64,000 nucleotides of DNA, taken from NCBI GenBank assembly GCA_023412495.1, contig JAEYNP010000139.1:124001-188000 (forward strand). Reading direction: 5' to 3'. Under the pieces are notes generated by a model. The model made no database searches and was not told the origin of the DNA. It saw only the letters and a program-made list of their open reading frames with translations. Shown here piece after piece: positions 17,319-27,503 of this stretch. The DNA comes from Pseudomonadota bacterium. Its GTDB lineage: Bacteria > Desulfobacterota > Desulfobulbia > Desulfobulbales > Desulfocapsaceae. The first letter of the stretch is position 1; each line of letters begins with the position of its first letter. A program made the position numbers and the translations under genes.

Positions 17319-18902
17319 CTTGTCGCTCATTACCTTGCCGATCGTCCTCTCGGCCTCTATGAGAAATTCCCGCAGGCTTTCCGGCTTCAGGGCGCTCACC
17401 AAAAATCCCTCTCTCCCCACCGCTCTTTCCACCTCCACCCGGTCCTCGACCTGATCGATCTTGTTAAAGAGCGTCATCCTCGGCAACTCGCCCAAGTCGA
17501 GTTTCTGCAGCAGCTGCTCAACCACCGCCATCTTATCCCGGTAACCCGGATTGGCCACATCCACCACATGGATAAGAAGATCGGCCTCCTTCAGTTCCTC
17601 GAGCGTCGCCATGAAGGCCTGGAGGAGATCCGCCGGCAGATCGCTGATGAAGCCGACGGTGTCGGTAATGATCACCTCGGTGTCGTAGGGGAAGCGCAGC
17701 CGCCTGCTGGTCGGGTCCAGCGTCGCAAAGAGTTTGTCCTCGGCGATGATGTCGCTGTGGGTAAGCGTGTTGAGTAAGGTCGACTTGCCGGCATTGGTAT
17801 AGCCGACCAGCGACAGGACCGGCAGGTCCTTCTTGCGCCGTTTTGCCCGCCGCCGATACCTCTCCTTGCTCACCTGATCCAGCTCTTTAGCGAGTCGCGC
17901 CAGCCGGTCGTTGATCCGCCGCCGGTCTATCTCGAGTTTTGTTTCGCCGGGGCCCCGGGCGCCGATACCGCCTGTCAGCCGGGACAGGGCGTCGTCCCGC
18001 TGCGAGAGTCGCGGCAGCATGTATTTCAGCTGGGCCATTTCCACCTGGAGCTTGCCCTCCCGGCTCATTGCCCGGTGGGCGAAGATGTCGAGAATGAGCT
18101 GGGTACGGTCGATGACACGGAGGTCGGTGAAATCGGTGATCGAGCGGATCTGCGATGGATTCAGCTCCTGGTTGAAGATCAGGAGGTTGGCATCGCGCTG
18201 CAGGGCGGTAACCATGATTTCGGCGAGCTTGCCCTTGCCGAGGATGAGCCTCGGATTCACCTGGCTGCGGCGCTGCAGCACCGTATCGAGCACCGAGATC
18301 TCGTCCGACTTGGCGAGCTCGGCGAGCTCGGCCAGCGACTCCTCCGCCTGCTGTTTGGCGGCGGTGGTGACGCTGATGAGGATGGCACGATCTTCCTTCT
18401 GGTCGACCAGGCTGGTCTTCCGGCCTGCGCTCAATTCCGCTTCGATCTCGGCTATCAACTCCTCCACCGAATCCTGCTGACCCGCGGGATGCACGGGCTC
18501 AAGAAACGTCCAGTTCTTACCGTCCCTGCCGCCCGGCAGGAGGTGGGCGGAATACATCCGCTCCGGCAGGCCGTCCGCGGCCACCTTGATGACGGTGATG
18601 AGGTCGAGGCGCAGAAAGAGCAGGTCCATGAGGTCCTCGTCGGTGATGTCCTCCCCTGCCAGATGAGTATGAATGAGGCGGAGACCGCGCAGCCTGCCGC
18701 CCGAGGCCCGTACTCCCCCCAGCGACGGGATGACGATCTGGGCATGGCTGCCGACGATGACGTTCTCCACCTTGCCGGAGCGGTGGACCAGCAGGCCGAT
18801 CTGCCGGTTGAGCTGAAACGACAGCTCGCAGATGGTCCTCGCCATTTCCGGGTTGATGATGCGGTCCCGCTGGACCTTTTTGGCGCCGAGGCGTTCGAGC
18901 AC
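17295..18902 (-). CDS. hflX: Ribosome-associated GTPase HflX (N-terminus probably extends upstream)
   Basis: At least 535 aa. It has an N-terminal extension typical of delta-group HflX (IGLLVHRSGKVENVIVG; HTHLAGEDIT), the HflX glycine-rich segment (RGPGETKLEIDRRRI) and a GTPase domain (VGYTNAGKST, DTVGFISDLP, FNKID). Known members split or rescue stalled ribosomes, especially after heat or antibiotic stress. The first standard start codon is GTG at 18902, but it lacks a ribosome binding site. The frame continues upstream with GNIEGLKTNQLKVLERLG, which looks like conserved HflX sequence, to a TAA. In that stretch AAGGAG lies seven bases before an ATC codon at 18953-18951. The true start may therefore be a non-standard ATC. 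Confidence 0.93.
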   Translation of the reverse strand: MLERLGAKKVQRDRIINPEMARTICELSFQLNRQIGLLVHRSGKVENVIVGSHAQIVIPSLGGVRASGGRLRGLRLIHTHLAGEDITDEDLMDLLFLRLDLITVIKVAADGLPERMYSAHLLPGGRDGKNWTFLEPVHPAGQQDSVEELIAEIEAELSAGRKTSLVDQKEDRAILISVTTAAKQQAEESLAELAELAKSDEISVLDTVLQRRSQVNPRLILGKGKLAEIMVTALQRDANLLIFNQELNPSQIRSITDFTDLRVIDRTQLILDIFAHRAMSREGKLQVEMAQLKYMLPRLSQRDDALSRLTGGIGARGPGETKLEIDRRRINDRLARLAKELDQVSKERYRRRAKRRKKDLPVLSLVGYTNAGKSTLLNTLTHSDIIAEDKLFATLDPTSRRLRFPYDTEVIITDTVGFISDLPADLLQAFMATLEELKEADLLIHVVDVANPGYRDKMAVVEQLLQKLDLGELPRMTLFNKIDQVEDRVEVERAVGREGFLVSALKPESLREFLIEAERTIGKVMSDKSHPQIET

Positions 18903-18990
18903 CTTGAGCTGGTTGGTCTTCAGTCCCTCGATATTTCCTGTGACTATTCCGATGGCTGCACTCCTTTTTTACTCAATGCGGTCATTCATG

Positions 18991-19045
18991 CAAATCGCAA
19001 TCGAAATCGTAGTTTCGATCCCGATAGCGATTTCGATCCCGATTA
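18991..19045. repeat. Degenerate 6-bp units of the AATCGA type
   Basis: AATCGC, AATCGA, AATCGT are followed by TTTCGATCCC, GATAGC, GATTTC, GATCCC. The two halves are roughly reverse complementary. It fills the gap between the cytochrome gene and hflX. Confidence 0.5.
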
Positions 19046-19080
19046 TACAAGCTATTCCGATCAACACAGTTCTACTTTTC

Positions 19081-20955
19081 CTATTGAGACTTCTGAGACG
19101 TGTTGAATAATTGCTCCTCATTCTCCGCCCCCGCCCGGCGGCAGACGGTTGCCTCGGTGTAGCCCTGCCAGGCGGGATCGTCGTAGCGGTCATGGCAGCG
19201 GACGCAGAGGCCGACCCTGAGGATCGCCTTGAGTTCAGGTCCGTTGAAAGGCCGCAGTTCCGGCCGCGAACTGTGCTGCAACGGCTCGCCTTCAAGCGTC
19301 ACATAGGCGTCGAAGGGAACCGTCGGGCCAACGCTGGTCGTCACTCCCTGGTCGATGCCGGTGAAGACGAGCTTTCCGTCGCGTTCGGCGATTGTTCCCT
19401 CGCCCAAGCCCACCGTCTTGGTGGATGCGTGGCAGTCCGCGCATTCCCGACCCTTGGCCTGAGTGGTATGGGGATTGATGGCCGCCATGGTGAACCGGTC
19501 GAAGCTGCGATCGATCTCGCCTTTTTCATCCACTACAGTAACTATATCCTGGCATCCCGGAGTGACAACCACAATCTCCTCTTTCCAGACCCCGAGCATC
19601 GGCCGCTCGTAGCGGATATAAGAGCGCCCCTCCTCCCACAGTCCCGGCGTCTCCGTAAGGCTCAGTTTATCGAGATGGGTGCGGGAAGCGTCGCGCTTGG
19701 CATGGCAGCCGTAGCACTGGGCGACCCAGGTCGAATGGCAGGCCTCGCAGGTCAGGCGCTTATGCGCAGGGAAATTGCAGACGCCCTGCTTCGCGGGCTT
19801 CACCGGATGCTCCTTCTGGTCGACCTTGCCGGTGAGAAATACCTTGCCGCCTTCCTCGACGAGATTGTTCAGCCTGTTGTCCTTCCGCGTCACGCCAGGC
19901 TCTTTGCCATGGCAGACCTCGCAGGAGATCTCCAGCTGCTCTTCGTAATGAGCATAGCTCGTGCCGTCACCCATGATCTCGCCCCTGGTGTGGCAGTCGA
20001 TGCACTCCATGCCCTTCTGATGATGCACGTCGTCGGCCAGCTCCAAATAAAAGCGGGCCCCGGGCAACTGGCGGTGGTTGGGTCGACCGTCCTGGTAAGG
20101 AGTGCCGTAGCCCTCCGACTCGAAGATCCCGGCGTAGGAGAGACCGATCCGCCCGGAGCGGTTGTGGCAGCGGATGCAGCTCGTGCTCGTCACCTCTTTG
20201 GTGATATGGGGATGGAGCTTTTTTTCTTCCCTTGTGGACGGGAGTTTCTCATGGTCGGCAACGAGACTTGCGGCAAGATCATCTGGCCGGCCCGGTTTCT
20301 GATAATGGCAGGCCGAACAGCCACCGCCTTTCTCGCTGAAAAACTGCGGCAGTCCCGGGAGATCGTTCTTCTGCTTCCACAAGTGGCAAGTGGAGCAGAG
20401 TTTACGAAAATAATCGAGGGCAAGGGAGTCTTTTGCCCCTCCATTCTGCAATAGCTCCTCGACGGTAAGTTCGGTATCCTGGCTCTCGCTCTCACCCCAG
20501 TAATAGAGCAGGGTCCCGAGGATCCCCCGATTGGTAGCCATGAGTGAATTCTTCACCTTGTGAGCATCGGTCGGGTGGCAACCTTCCACCGAGCAGGTTT
20601 TCTCCACATGGCGCAGGTCGCCAGGGTTCAGCACCATGCCGCGATGTGCCTCCTCTTTCGCTACGGCGAGGGGATTGCCGAGATGGCAGGAGGCGCAGCC
20701 GATGACCCCTGCGTCGTGGGCGGGATTGAGTTTCTCCTCCTTGTGGCAGGAAAGGCACATGTCGACGCGGCCGCTGCTCGTGGTGAAGAGCTTGTCGGGA
20801 CGCTCCAGGAGCGACTCTCGCGCAACCAGCCAGACAGCTCCGGCCGTAAGGCCTACATAGACGAGAACTTTCAGCAAGCCGGCGATCGACAGACGATTAT
20901 TGCGCAAGTCCTTGAACACGTTTGATGAACTGTCATCCCTGGAAATTCTGGACAT
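19081..20955 (-). CDS. Membrane-anchored dodecahaem c-type cytochrome
   Basis: A 624-aa protein with one N-terminal membrane anchor (about 28-46) and a large periplasmic part. It has eleven CXXCH motifs starting at residues 67, 87, 187, 213, 260, 318, 345, 403, 414, 505 and 584, plus one CX4CH (CSVEGCH, 121). Twelve haems are therefore possible. I do not recognise a named reductase signature. A role in periplasmic electron transfer, or as a quinol-dependent module, is inferred from the anchor and haem load. It overlaps the 3' end of nadE by 23 bases and has no ribosome binding site of its own, so it is probably read by coupling. No porin-cytochrome partner lies next to it. Confidence 0.88.
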   Translation of the reverse strand: MSRISRDDSSSNVFKDLRNNRLSIAGLLKVLVYVGLTAGAVWLVARESLLERPDKLFTTSSGRVDMCLSCHKEEKLNPAHDAGVIGCASCHLGNPLAVAKEEAHRGMVLNPGDLRHVEKTCSVEGCHPTDAHKVKNSLMATNRGILGTLLYYWGESESQDTELTVEELLQNGGAKDSLALDYFRKLCSTCHLWKQKNDLPGLPQFFSEKGGGCSACHYQKPGRPDDLAASLVADHEKLPSTREEKKLHPHITKEVTSTSCIRCHNRSGRIGLSYAGIFESEGYGTPYQDGRPNHRQLPGARFYLELADDVHHQKGMECIDCHTRGEIMGDGTSYAHYEEQLEISCEVCHGKEPGVTRKDNRLNNLVEEGGKVFLTGKVDQKEHPVKPAKQGVCNFPAHKRLTCEACHSTWVAQCYGCHAKRDASRTHLDKLSLTETPGLWEEGRSYIRYERPMLGVWKEEIVVVTPGCQDIVTVVDEKGEIDRSFDRFTMAAINPHTTQAKGRECADCHASTKTVGLGEGTIAERDGKLVFTGIDQGVTTSVGPTVPFDAYVTLEGEPLQHSSRPELRPFNGPELKAILRVGLCVRCHDRYDDPAWQGYTEATVCRRAGAENEEQLFNTSQKSQ

Positions 20956-22582
20956 TGGGGTAGCGGCGCCCGTAGCCGAAGGCCTTGGTGGTAACCTTCA
21001 GTCCCATGGGGGCCTGTTTCCGCTTGTACTCGTTGATGCGAATTCGCCGCAGAATATCGCGGACAATAGGTTCGGTAAAACCCTGCGCCACGATCTCCTC
21101 AATTCCCAGGCCCTGCTCCAGGTGCAGTTCGAGAATCCGGTCGAGCACCTCGTAGGCAGGCAGATCGTCCTGATCCTTCTGGTTCGGCTTCAACTCGGCG
21201 CTCGGCGCCTTGGCGATGATCCGCGCGGGGATGATCTCCCGCTGCCGGTTGACGTAGGCGGACAGTTCGTACACCAGCTGTTTCGGTACGTCGGAGATCA
21301 CCGCCAGACCCCCGCTCATATCGCCGTACAGGGTGCAGTAGCCGACGGCCATCTCGCTCTTGTTGCCGGTAGTAAGCAGCAGGTGGCCGAACTTGTTGGA
21401 CAGGGCCATGAGCAGATTGCCGCGTATCCTGGCCTGGAGGTTCTGCTCGGTGAGGTCTTCGCCACGGCCAGCAAAGAGATCCGCCAGGTTCCTGCGGAAG
21501 GTGTCGAAGAGTTCGGCGATGGGTATGATCTCGAAGCGGCAGCCGAGGTTGTCGGCGAGCTGCCGGGCATCCTCCAGGGACTCGGGCGAGCTGTAGGGTG
21601 AGGGCAGGGCCACCCCGAGCACGTTATCCGGCCCCAGGGCCTCGACCGCTATGGCCGCCGTGAGCGCCGAGTCTATGCCGCCGGAGAGGCCGAGAACCAC
21701 CGAGGAAAAGCCGCACTTCCTCACGTAGTCGGTGACCCCCATGACGAGCCCCCGATAGACGGCCGCCTGCTCGGGGATCTCAACTTCCTCGTTGATATCG
21801 CCCCGCCAGGTGTCGGTGTCGAGGACAATGATATCCTCACAGAAACCCTTGGCCTGGCCGACGACCCTGCCCACCCAGTCCATGATCACGCTGCGCCCGT
21901 CGAACAGCAGGGAGTCCTGGCCGCCGACCTGGTTGCAGTAGAGGAAGGGCACCCGGTATCTGGCACAGATTCTCTCGAATATGCCTTTTCTGACCTTCTC
22001 CTTGTCGCGCTGGTAGGGCGAGGCGGAGATGTTGATCAGGGCGTCGATATTCACCCCTTTGGCCTCCGCCTTGCGGAAGAGATCCGCTACGGGATCGACC
22101 TCGTAAAGATTCATGGCGTCGCTCCATACATCCTCGCAGATGGTAATCCCGAAAGACAACCCGCCCAGCCGATACAGATCGGCAACGCCGCCGGGCTCGA
22201 AATACCGCGTCTCGTCAAAAACGTCGTAGGTGGGCAGCAGCCGTTTGCGCGCCCGGAAAATTATCAGGCCGCCACGAGCCACCGCCAGCGAATTGTACAG
22301 CGGCTTGCCCCGCTCGCCGTCGCGCCGTTCGAGGCAACCGAACATGGTATCGATGCCCGGGGGAAGCTGCGGGAGCATCCGGGCGATCGCCTCGTCATGG
22401 GCGGCCAGGAAAGATGAGCGCTCGAGCAAATCCTGGGGCGGGTAGCCGGGGACGACCAGTTCGGGAAAGATCACCAGCCGGCAGCCGCGTGCCGCAGCTT
22501 TGCCCGCCCAGAGAATAATCTTTTCGCAGTTTCTGCCGAAATCGCCGATTATCGGGTTTATCTGCACCAGAGCAATTTTCAC
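20933..22582 (-). CDS. nadE: Glutamine-dependent NAD+ synthetase
   Basis: A 549-aa two-domain enzyme that amidates nicotinic acid adenine dinucleotide to NAD+. The N-terminal nitrilase-type glutaminase has its catalytic triad in VIFPELVVPGYPP (Glu), RKRLLPTYDVFDE (Lys) and GITICEDVW (Cys). The C-terminal ATP-pyrophosphatase domain has LGLSGGIDSALT, TTGNKSEMAVGY and a family-typical PNVQNFQG end. The start matches the family. It is first in a minus-strand pair with the cytochrome gene. Confidence 0.96.
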   Translation of the reverse strand: MKIALVQINPIIGDFGRNCEKIILWAGKAAARGCRLVIFPELVVPGYPPQDLLERSSFLAAHDEAIARMLPQLPPGIDTMFGCLERRDGERGKPLYNSLAVARGGLIIFRARKRLLPTYDVFDETRYFEPGGVADLYRLGGLSFGITICEDVWSDAMNLYEVDPVADLFRKAEAKGVNIDALINISASPYQRDKEKVRKGIFERICARYRVPFLYCNQVGGQDSLLFDGRSVIMDWVGRVVGQAKGFCEDIIVLDTDTWRGDINEEVEIPEQAAVYRGLVMGVTDYVRKCGFSSVVLGLSGGIDSALTAAIAVEALGPDNVLGVALPSPYSSPESLEDARQLADNLGCRFEIIPIAELFDTFRRNLADLFAGRGEDLTEQNLQARIRGNLLMALSNKFGHLLLTTGNKSEMAVGYCTLYGDMSGGLAVISDVPKQLVYELSAYVNRQREIIPARIIAKAPSAELKPNQKDQDDLPAYEVLDRILELHLEQGLGIEEIVAQGFTEPIVRDILRRIRINEYKRKQAPMGLKVTTKAFGYGRRYPNVQNFQG

Positions 22583-22735
22583 TGCCTTCCCCCCTATACC
22601 ACAGATCTATTATGCCGCTTATTCAGCAGTTGTCAGTCCAAGCCGGAAGACCGAAACAAAACGCCCGAAATTGCCGTGTCGCCTGCGGCGACCTGAATAG
22701 TCTGGCTTCTGTCATCTGGTTTTCCTGTTTCTGAT

Positions 22736-23782
22736 TTACTTACCGTTTATGCCGTTTTTTTTCCGCTGGTATTTTTGCACGGCGTTGTTGTGTTCGTTCA
22801 GATCCGCGCTGAAATGGTGGGTGCCGTCGTTTTTGGAGACGAAGTAGAGATCCTTGGTAGGCGTGGGATTCAGCACCGCCATCATTGAATCCCGCCCCGG
22901 ATTGCAGATGGGCCCGACGGGCAGGCCGGTTATGACGTAGGTGTTGTAGGGCGTGGGGTTCTGCAGGTCAGTTTTGGTAATGGGACCAGAGCGGTCCAGC
23001 AGGCCGAAGAGCACCGTCGGATCGGATTGCAGCTTCATGCCAAGCTGCAGCCTGTTGTGGAAAACTCCGGCGATGAGGGGGCGCTCGCTGGGAGTCCCCG
23101 TCTCCTTTTCGACGATCGAGGCCAGAATGACCGTCTTCTGCCGATCCGGCTTTTCCTCGAGACCCTCGGTCATTTCTGTCCAAACCTTGGTGAAGCGATT
23201 GACCATGAGGCCGATGATCTTGTCCGCGCTCCGCAGATCCTTGGTGAGCTTATAGGTGTCGGGATAGAGATAGCCTTCCAGGCTGTCGACACCTTCGAAC
23301 CCTATCTCGGAGATGAATTTTTTGTCGGCTATGAGATTGGCGAAACTGTGGGGATGGCACCAGCCTCCCTCGCTGAAGATCGTGGCGATCTCCGAGGATT
23401 TCAGCCCTTCGGGAATGGTGATCGAATACTGGATGGATCGGGCCGTGGCCAGCGTCCTCAGGACAGTCAACGGCCGCTTGCCGGTCTCGAACAGGAACTC
23501 CCCGGCCTGAAGCCTGCCGGCATAGCCGGATACCTTGGCCAGCAGAAGGAAGCGGATATCGTCGTTGATGACACCCGCATCGGCCAGTATGGTGCCGATT
23601 TCCCGGGTCGATTTGCCCTTGGGGATACTGACGACTACGGACTCGTACTCCTGCTTCGGGCCAGGGTAAAAGGCATAGAGGGCAACCAGTTCGCCTACGA
23701 TTATGGGCGGCACCAAAAAGAAGAGGATGACCGCCATAGTCACCCTCTTCTTCGTCAAAAGCTTCTTAAGGTGCTGAAACAC
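22736..23782 (-). CDS. mltG: Endolytic murein transglycosylase MltG
   Basis: A 348-aa YceG-family protein. It has an N-terminal membrane segment (about 14-38), a LysM-like segment (VVSIPKGKSTREIGTIL) and the catalytic core with Glu in ILASIVEKET, then LQSDPTV and PYNTYVITGLPVGPI. It cleaves nascent glycan strands and sets their length. It overlaps the end of lon by 17 bases and is likely read from the lon transcript. Confidence 0.94.
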   Translation of the reverse strand: MFQHLKKLLTKKRVTMAVILFFLVPPIIVGELVALYAFYPGPKQEYESVVVSIPKGKSTREIGTILADAGVINDDIRFLLLAKVSGYAGRLQAGEFLFETGKRPLTVLRTLATARSIQYSITIPEGLKSSEIATIFSEGGWCHPHSFANLIADKKFISEIGFEGVDSLEGYLYPDTYKLTKDLRSADKIIGLMVNRFTKVWTEMTEGLEEKPDRQKTVILASIVEKETGTPSERPLIAGVFHNRLQLGMKLQSDPTVLFGLLDRSGPITKTDLQNPTPYNTYVITGLPVGPICNPGRDSMMAVLNPTPTKDLYFVSKNDGTHHFSADLNEHNNAVQKYQRKKNGINGK

Positions 23783-26207
23783 TGCTGGGCAGGCTCTCCT
23801 TCAGCCCAACTTTTCTGGCTTTCTTCGGAACACTCTGGAGAAAGGCGATCCTCACCACCTCATCCATATCCTTGACCGGGAAGAACTCCATTTTTTCTCT
23901 GATATCCTTTGGTATCTCTTCCAGGTCCTTCTTGTTCCGATCCGGAATAATGACCTTGTCGATATCGGCCCTGAGCGCTGCGAGGGCCTTTTCCTTAAGG
24001 CCGCCGATGGGCAGCACCCGGCCGCGAAGGGTCACTTCGCCGGTCATGGCCAGCTTCGCCTGAACCACCTTGCCGGTGATAGCCGAATAGAGGGCGGTGG
24101 CCATGGTAATGCCGGCAGACGGCCCATCTTTCGGGATTGCCCCGGCCGGGACATGGATGTGGATGTCGATCTTCTCGAAATAATCCTCGGCCAGGCCCAG
24201 CTCCGCCGAACGGCTGCGACAGTAGGTGAGCGCCGCCTGAGCGGACTCCTTCATCACGTCGCCCAGCTGTCCGGTGAGGATGAGCTTGCCCTTGCCAGGC
24301 ATGAGATTGACCTCGATCTGGAGAATCTCGCCCCCCACCTCGGTCCATGCCAGTCCCGTGACCAGGCCAGGCTGCACCAGTTTTTCCAGCTCGGATTCCG
24401 GGATATTTTTCGGAGGACCGAGGTACTTGCTGATGGTTTTTTCGGATACCGAGAACGGCCCCTTGCTGCCCTCGGCGATTTTTCTCGCCATTTTGCGGCA
24501 GACCTTACCGATCTCGCGCTCGAGGTTCCTGAGTCCCGCTTCGTAGGTATAGTGGGTGACGATATGCTTGAGCATCTCGTCGTCCATCTTCACCTGGGCG
24601 GGCTTCAGGCCGCTTTCCTTCAGCTGCCTGGGCAGGAGGTACTTGCGGGCGATGACCACCTTTTCCTCCAGGGTGTAGCCCGAGAGGCGGATCACCTCCA
24701 TCCGGTCGAGCAGCGGGCCGGGAATGGTATCGGTCATGTTGGCGGTAGTGATGAACATCACCTTGGACAGATCGATCGGCAGGTTCATGTAATGATCCGA
24801 AAACTCGACATTCTGCTCCGGGTCGAGCACCTCGAGCAGCGCGGAGGAGGGGTCGCCCCGGTAGTCGGAGCCGATCTTGTCGATCTCGTCCATCATGAAG
24901 ACGGGGTTATTGGAGGCGACGGTCTTCAGGCCCTGGACGATGCGGCCGGGCATAGCGCCGATGTAAGTCCTTCGATGGCCGCGGATCTCCGCCTCGTCCC
25001 GCATGCCGCCCAAAGACAGCCGGTGGAACTTGCGGCCCATGGCCCGGGCGATCGACTGGCCGAGCGAGGTCTTGCCGACGCCGGGCGGGCCGACGAAGCA
25101 GAGGATTGGCCCCTTGGTCGAAGGATTCAGCTTGCGCACCGCCAGGTACTCGAGGATCCTTTCCTTGACCCGCTGCAGGCCATGATGATCATCGTCGAGG
25201 ACCTCCTTGGCCTTGACCAGGTCGAGGATGTCGGTGGTGCTCTTCTGCCACGGCACGTCGAGAATCCAGTCGATATAGGTGCGGATGATGGTGGCCTCGG
25301 AGGAATCCGGATGCATCATCTCCATCCGGCTGAGCTGCTTCATGGCCTCCTTGCGGACATCCTTCGGCATCTTGGTCTTCTTGATCTTGCGCTCCAGCTC
25401 GTCGATCTCCTGGGTCCGCTCGTCGGTGTCCCCCAGCTCCTTCTGCAAGGCATGGAGCTGCTCCCGCAGGAAGTATTCCCGCTGGGACTTGCTCATCTCC
25501 TCCTTAGCGTCGTTCTGGATCTTGGCCTGGACGGTCGAAACCTCCAGTTCCTTGGCGAGCAGGTCGCTCACCAACTTGAGGCGTTTTTCCGGATCGATCT
25601 CTTCCAGGATCTTCTGCGACTCGGAGATCTTCAGCCGCAGGTTGGACCCCACCAGATCAGCCAGCCGCCCCGGATCCTCGATGTTGTTGATGATCATCAT
25701 GAGATCGGCGGAAAGGATGCCGCGCAGGGACATGATCTTCTCGGTCTGCTCCCTGACCGAGCGCATCAGCGCCTCGGTCTCCACGGTGATCTCTTTCACT
25801 TCCGGTTCTTCGATGACCTCTACCGACACCTGGTAGGACGGTTCGGACCTGAGGATGTCCTTGATTCTCGCCTTGGACATGGCCTGAACGAGCACCTTGA
25901 GCCGCCCGTCGGGGAGTTTCAGGGTCCGCATCACCATGCATACCATTCCTACCCGGTACAGGTCTTCTTCGGTAGGGTTGTCCTTGGTGGCATCCTTCTG
26001 GGTGACAAGCATCAGCAGTTTATTGGCCCCCAAGGCCTCGTTGACGGCTTCCACCGAACCTGGACGTCCGACAAACAGGGGGATGATCATATAATTGAAG
26101 ATCACCACATCCCGCACCGCCATCATCGGCAGGACTTCCGGTATTTCCATATCTTCGTTGTTGGAAAAATCGTCCATGCCTATGCTCAACGTATCATTAA
26201 ATTCCAC
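23766..26207 (-). CDS. lon: ATP-dependent protease Lon
   Basis: An 813-aa full-length LonA. It has the N-terminal substrate domain ([16 protein letters not shown]), a coiled region, AAA+ module (Walker [14 protein letters not shown]; Walker [11 protein letters not shown]) and a C-terminal protease domain with the catalytic Ser in KDGPSAGIT and Lys further on in [10 protein letters not shown]. The start is GTG with AGGAGG five bases upstream. A good promoter lies at 26351-26379. It degrades misfolded and regulatory proteins, in keeping with several stress genes in this window. Confidence 0.97.
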   Translation of the reverse strand: MEFNDTLSIGMDDFSNNEDMEIPEVLPMMAVRDVVIFNYMIIPLFVGRPGSVEAVNEALGANKLLMLVTQKDATKDNPTEEDLYRVGMVCMVMRTLKLPDGRLKVLVQAMSKARIKDILRSEPSYQVSVEVIEEPEVKEITVETEALMRSVREQTEKIMSLRGILSADLMMIINNIEDPGRLADLVGSNLRLKISESQKILEEIDPEKRLKLVSDLLAKELEVSTVQAKIQNDAKEEMSKSQREYFLREQLHALQKELGDTDERTQEIDELERKIKKTKMPKDVRKEAMKQLSRMEMMHPDSSEATIIRTYIDWILDVPWQKSTTDILDLVKAKEVLDDDHHGLQRVKERILEYLAVRKLNPSTKGPILCFVGPPGVGKTSLGQSIARAMGRKFHRLSLGGMRDEAEIRGHRRTYIGAMPGRIVQGLKTVASNNPVFMMDEIDKIGSDYRGDPSSALLEVLDPEQNVEFSDHYMNLPIDLSKVMFITTANMTDTIPGPLLDRMEVIRLSGYTLEEKVVIARKYLLPRQLKESGLKPAQVKMDDEMLKHIVTHYTYEAGLRNLEREIGKVCRKMARKIAEGSKGPFSVSEKTISKYLGPPKNIPESELEKLVQPGLVTGLAWTEVGGEILQIEVNLMPGKGKLILTGQLGDVMKESAQAALTYCRSRSAELGLAEDYFEKIDIHIHVPAGAIPKDGPSAGITMATALYSAITGKVVQAKLAMTGEVTLRGRVLPIGGLKEKALAALRADIDKVIIPDRNKKDLEEIPKDIREKMEFFPVKDMDEVVRIAFLQSVPKKARKVGLKESLPSSVSAP

Positions 26208-26350
26208 TCAATCCTCCTGCTGAACGCTGGATTCAGGGCACAGCTCTTACCCCGGCCCTTCCTTATGACACTCGGTAAGTGTACCGTATTTTTCTCTTAA
26301 TTCAAATGGATAGCGCCCGTAATGGCGTTGTTGCCCGAAAAACCAGGGAA

Positions 26351-26379
26351 ATACTAAACATCCGAATAACTTAAGTCAA
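26351..26379 (-). promoter_or_regulatory. Candidate promoter of lon
   Basis: On the minus strand TTGACT and TAGTAT are separated by 17 bases, about 145 bases before the lon start. The surrounding 26208-26521 gap shows no gene and no clear heat-shock sigma sequence. Confidence 0.5.
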
Positions 26380-26521
26380 GCGAGGTTTCTTTGCCTTGCC
26401 GGTCGCTACCTTTTTTCCTTGAACTCTTCGGACAATTTTCGCATAGTGCCAACTAGCTTCTCTCTGTGCCACGACGCATTTCCGCGGTTCCCGCTCCCTT
26501 CCCTATAAATATGAGGACAGC

Positions 26522-27322
26522 ATGTTGACGGTGCAATCTTTTTTTGACCTGGCCGACTTCCCCCATCGCGATCTCTTTAACCCCAGGGCAAAAGCCTGGG
26601 AGCCGCTCAACGACCTGCAAGCTTACATGAACAACCACGAGTTTCCGAGCCTCAACCGCAGCCTCATAGGTGACGGCATACCCCTTTCCGGGCACGTCAT
26701 CCTCTACGGCGGCAAAGCCATTGCGGGCACGGAAGCGCAGATCGAGTACGGCGACACGGCCAAGGGCGGACTGCGTGTCTTCATGAACGGACAACTCCTG
26801 GCGGGAGCCTCGGTGCTTATGGCAGGGGCGGTGTTGACGGGTGACAGGATCGATATCGGGCCGGGGGTCCTGGTTGAGACCGGGGCGATGATCAAGTCGC
26901 CGGCGATTATCGGGGCGATGACCGAGGTCCGCCAGGGTGCCTACCTGCGCGGCCACTGCCTGTCCGGAAAAAGGTGTGTAATCGGTCATACCACCGAGGT
27001 CAAGCATGCGATCTTCATGAACGATGCGAAAGCCGGCCACTTCGCCTACATCGGCGACTCGATCCTCGGCAACGACGTCAACCTTGGCGCGGGGACCAAA
27101 TTCGCCAACCTCAGATTCCTGCCCGGCACCGTGACCTTCGCCCACGGCGACGAACGAGTCGATACCGGTCGCCGCAAGTTCGGCGCAATCCTGGGCGACC
27201 AAAGCCAAACCGGCTGCAATAGCGTTACCAGCCCTGGCACCATCCTCGCAAAATGCTGTTTTCTTATGCCCAACACCACCTCCAGGGCCAGCTATTACCC
27301 TGAAGGGACGCTGATCCGGTAA
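26522..27322 (+). CDS. Left-handed beta-helix protein, GlmU C-terminal-like
   Basis: A 266-aa protein. The first ~60 residues form a helical segment (FFDLADFPHRDLF). The rest is made of hexapeptide-like repeats (VLTGDRIDIGPGVLVETGAMI; SPAIIGAMTEVRQGAYLRG) that form a left-handed beta-helix, with GHTTEVKHAIFMN resembling the acetyltransferase half of GlmU and relatives. A pyrophosphorylase domain is absent. It is probably a sugar-nucleotide acyltransferase or a structural relative; the substrate is unknown. The ATG is preceded by GAGGA. It stands alone. Confidence 0.75.
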   Translation: MLTVQSFFDLADFPHRDLFNPRAKAWEPLNDLQAYMNNHEFPSLNRSLIGDGIPLSGHVILYGGKAIAGTEAQIEYGDTAKGGLRVFMNGQLLAGASVLMAGAVLTGDRIDIGPGVLVETGAMIKSPAIIGAMTEVRQGAYLRGHCLSGKRCVIGHTTEVKHAIFMNDAKAGHFAYIGDSILGNDVNLGAGTKFANLRFLPGTVTFAHGDERVDTGRRKFGAILGDQSQTGCNSVTSPGTILAKCCFLMPNTTSRASYYPEGTLIR

Positions 27323-27503
27323 GTTCCGGTATTTGCGTGTAAGGCAGCGCAGCAAGCCTCTGCCAAGCGATCCTCCATGAAGTGATCCGGGAATTTGCCA
27401 TGGTCACATATTTATGATAATTAAGATGATCGTCGCCGAAAAAAAGTAGCTTTACTCTCCCTCTTCGCTCCTCGGCTGTATTCGGGTTTTCGAAGAAAAT
27501 TTT

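Noticed and set aside
24153..26300. A 715-codon open frame antisense to lon
   Set aside because: It mirrors the lon frame in GC-rich DNA, has no family similarity and no ribosome binding site. Similar long antisense frames over btuF/cbiA (46708-48354), cbiET/cbiF (51217-52707), the 540-aa gene (57881-59503) and trpB (60125-61552) were rejected for the same reason.
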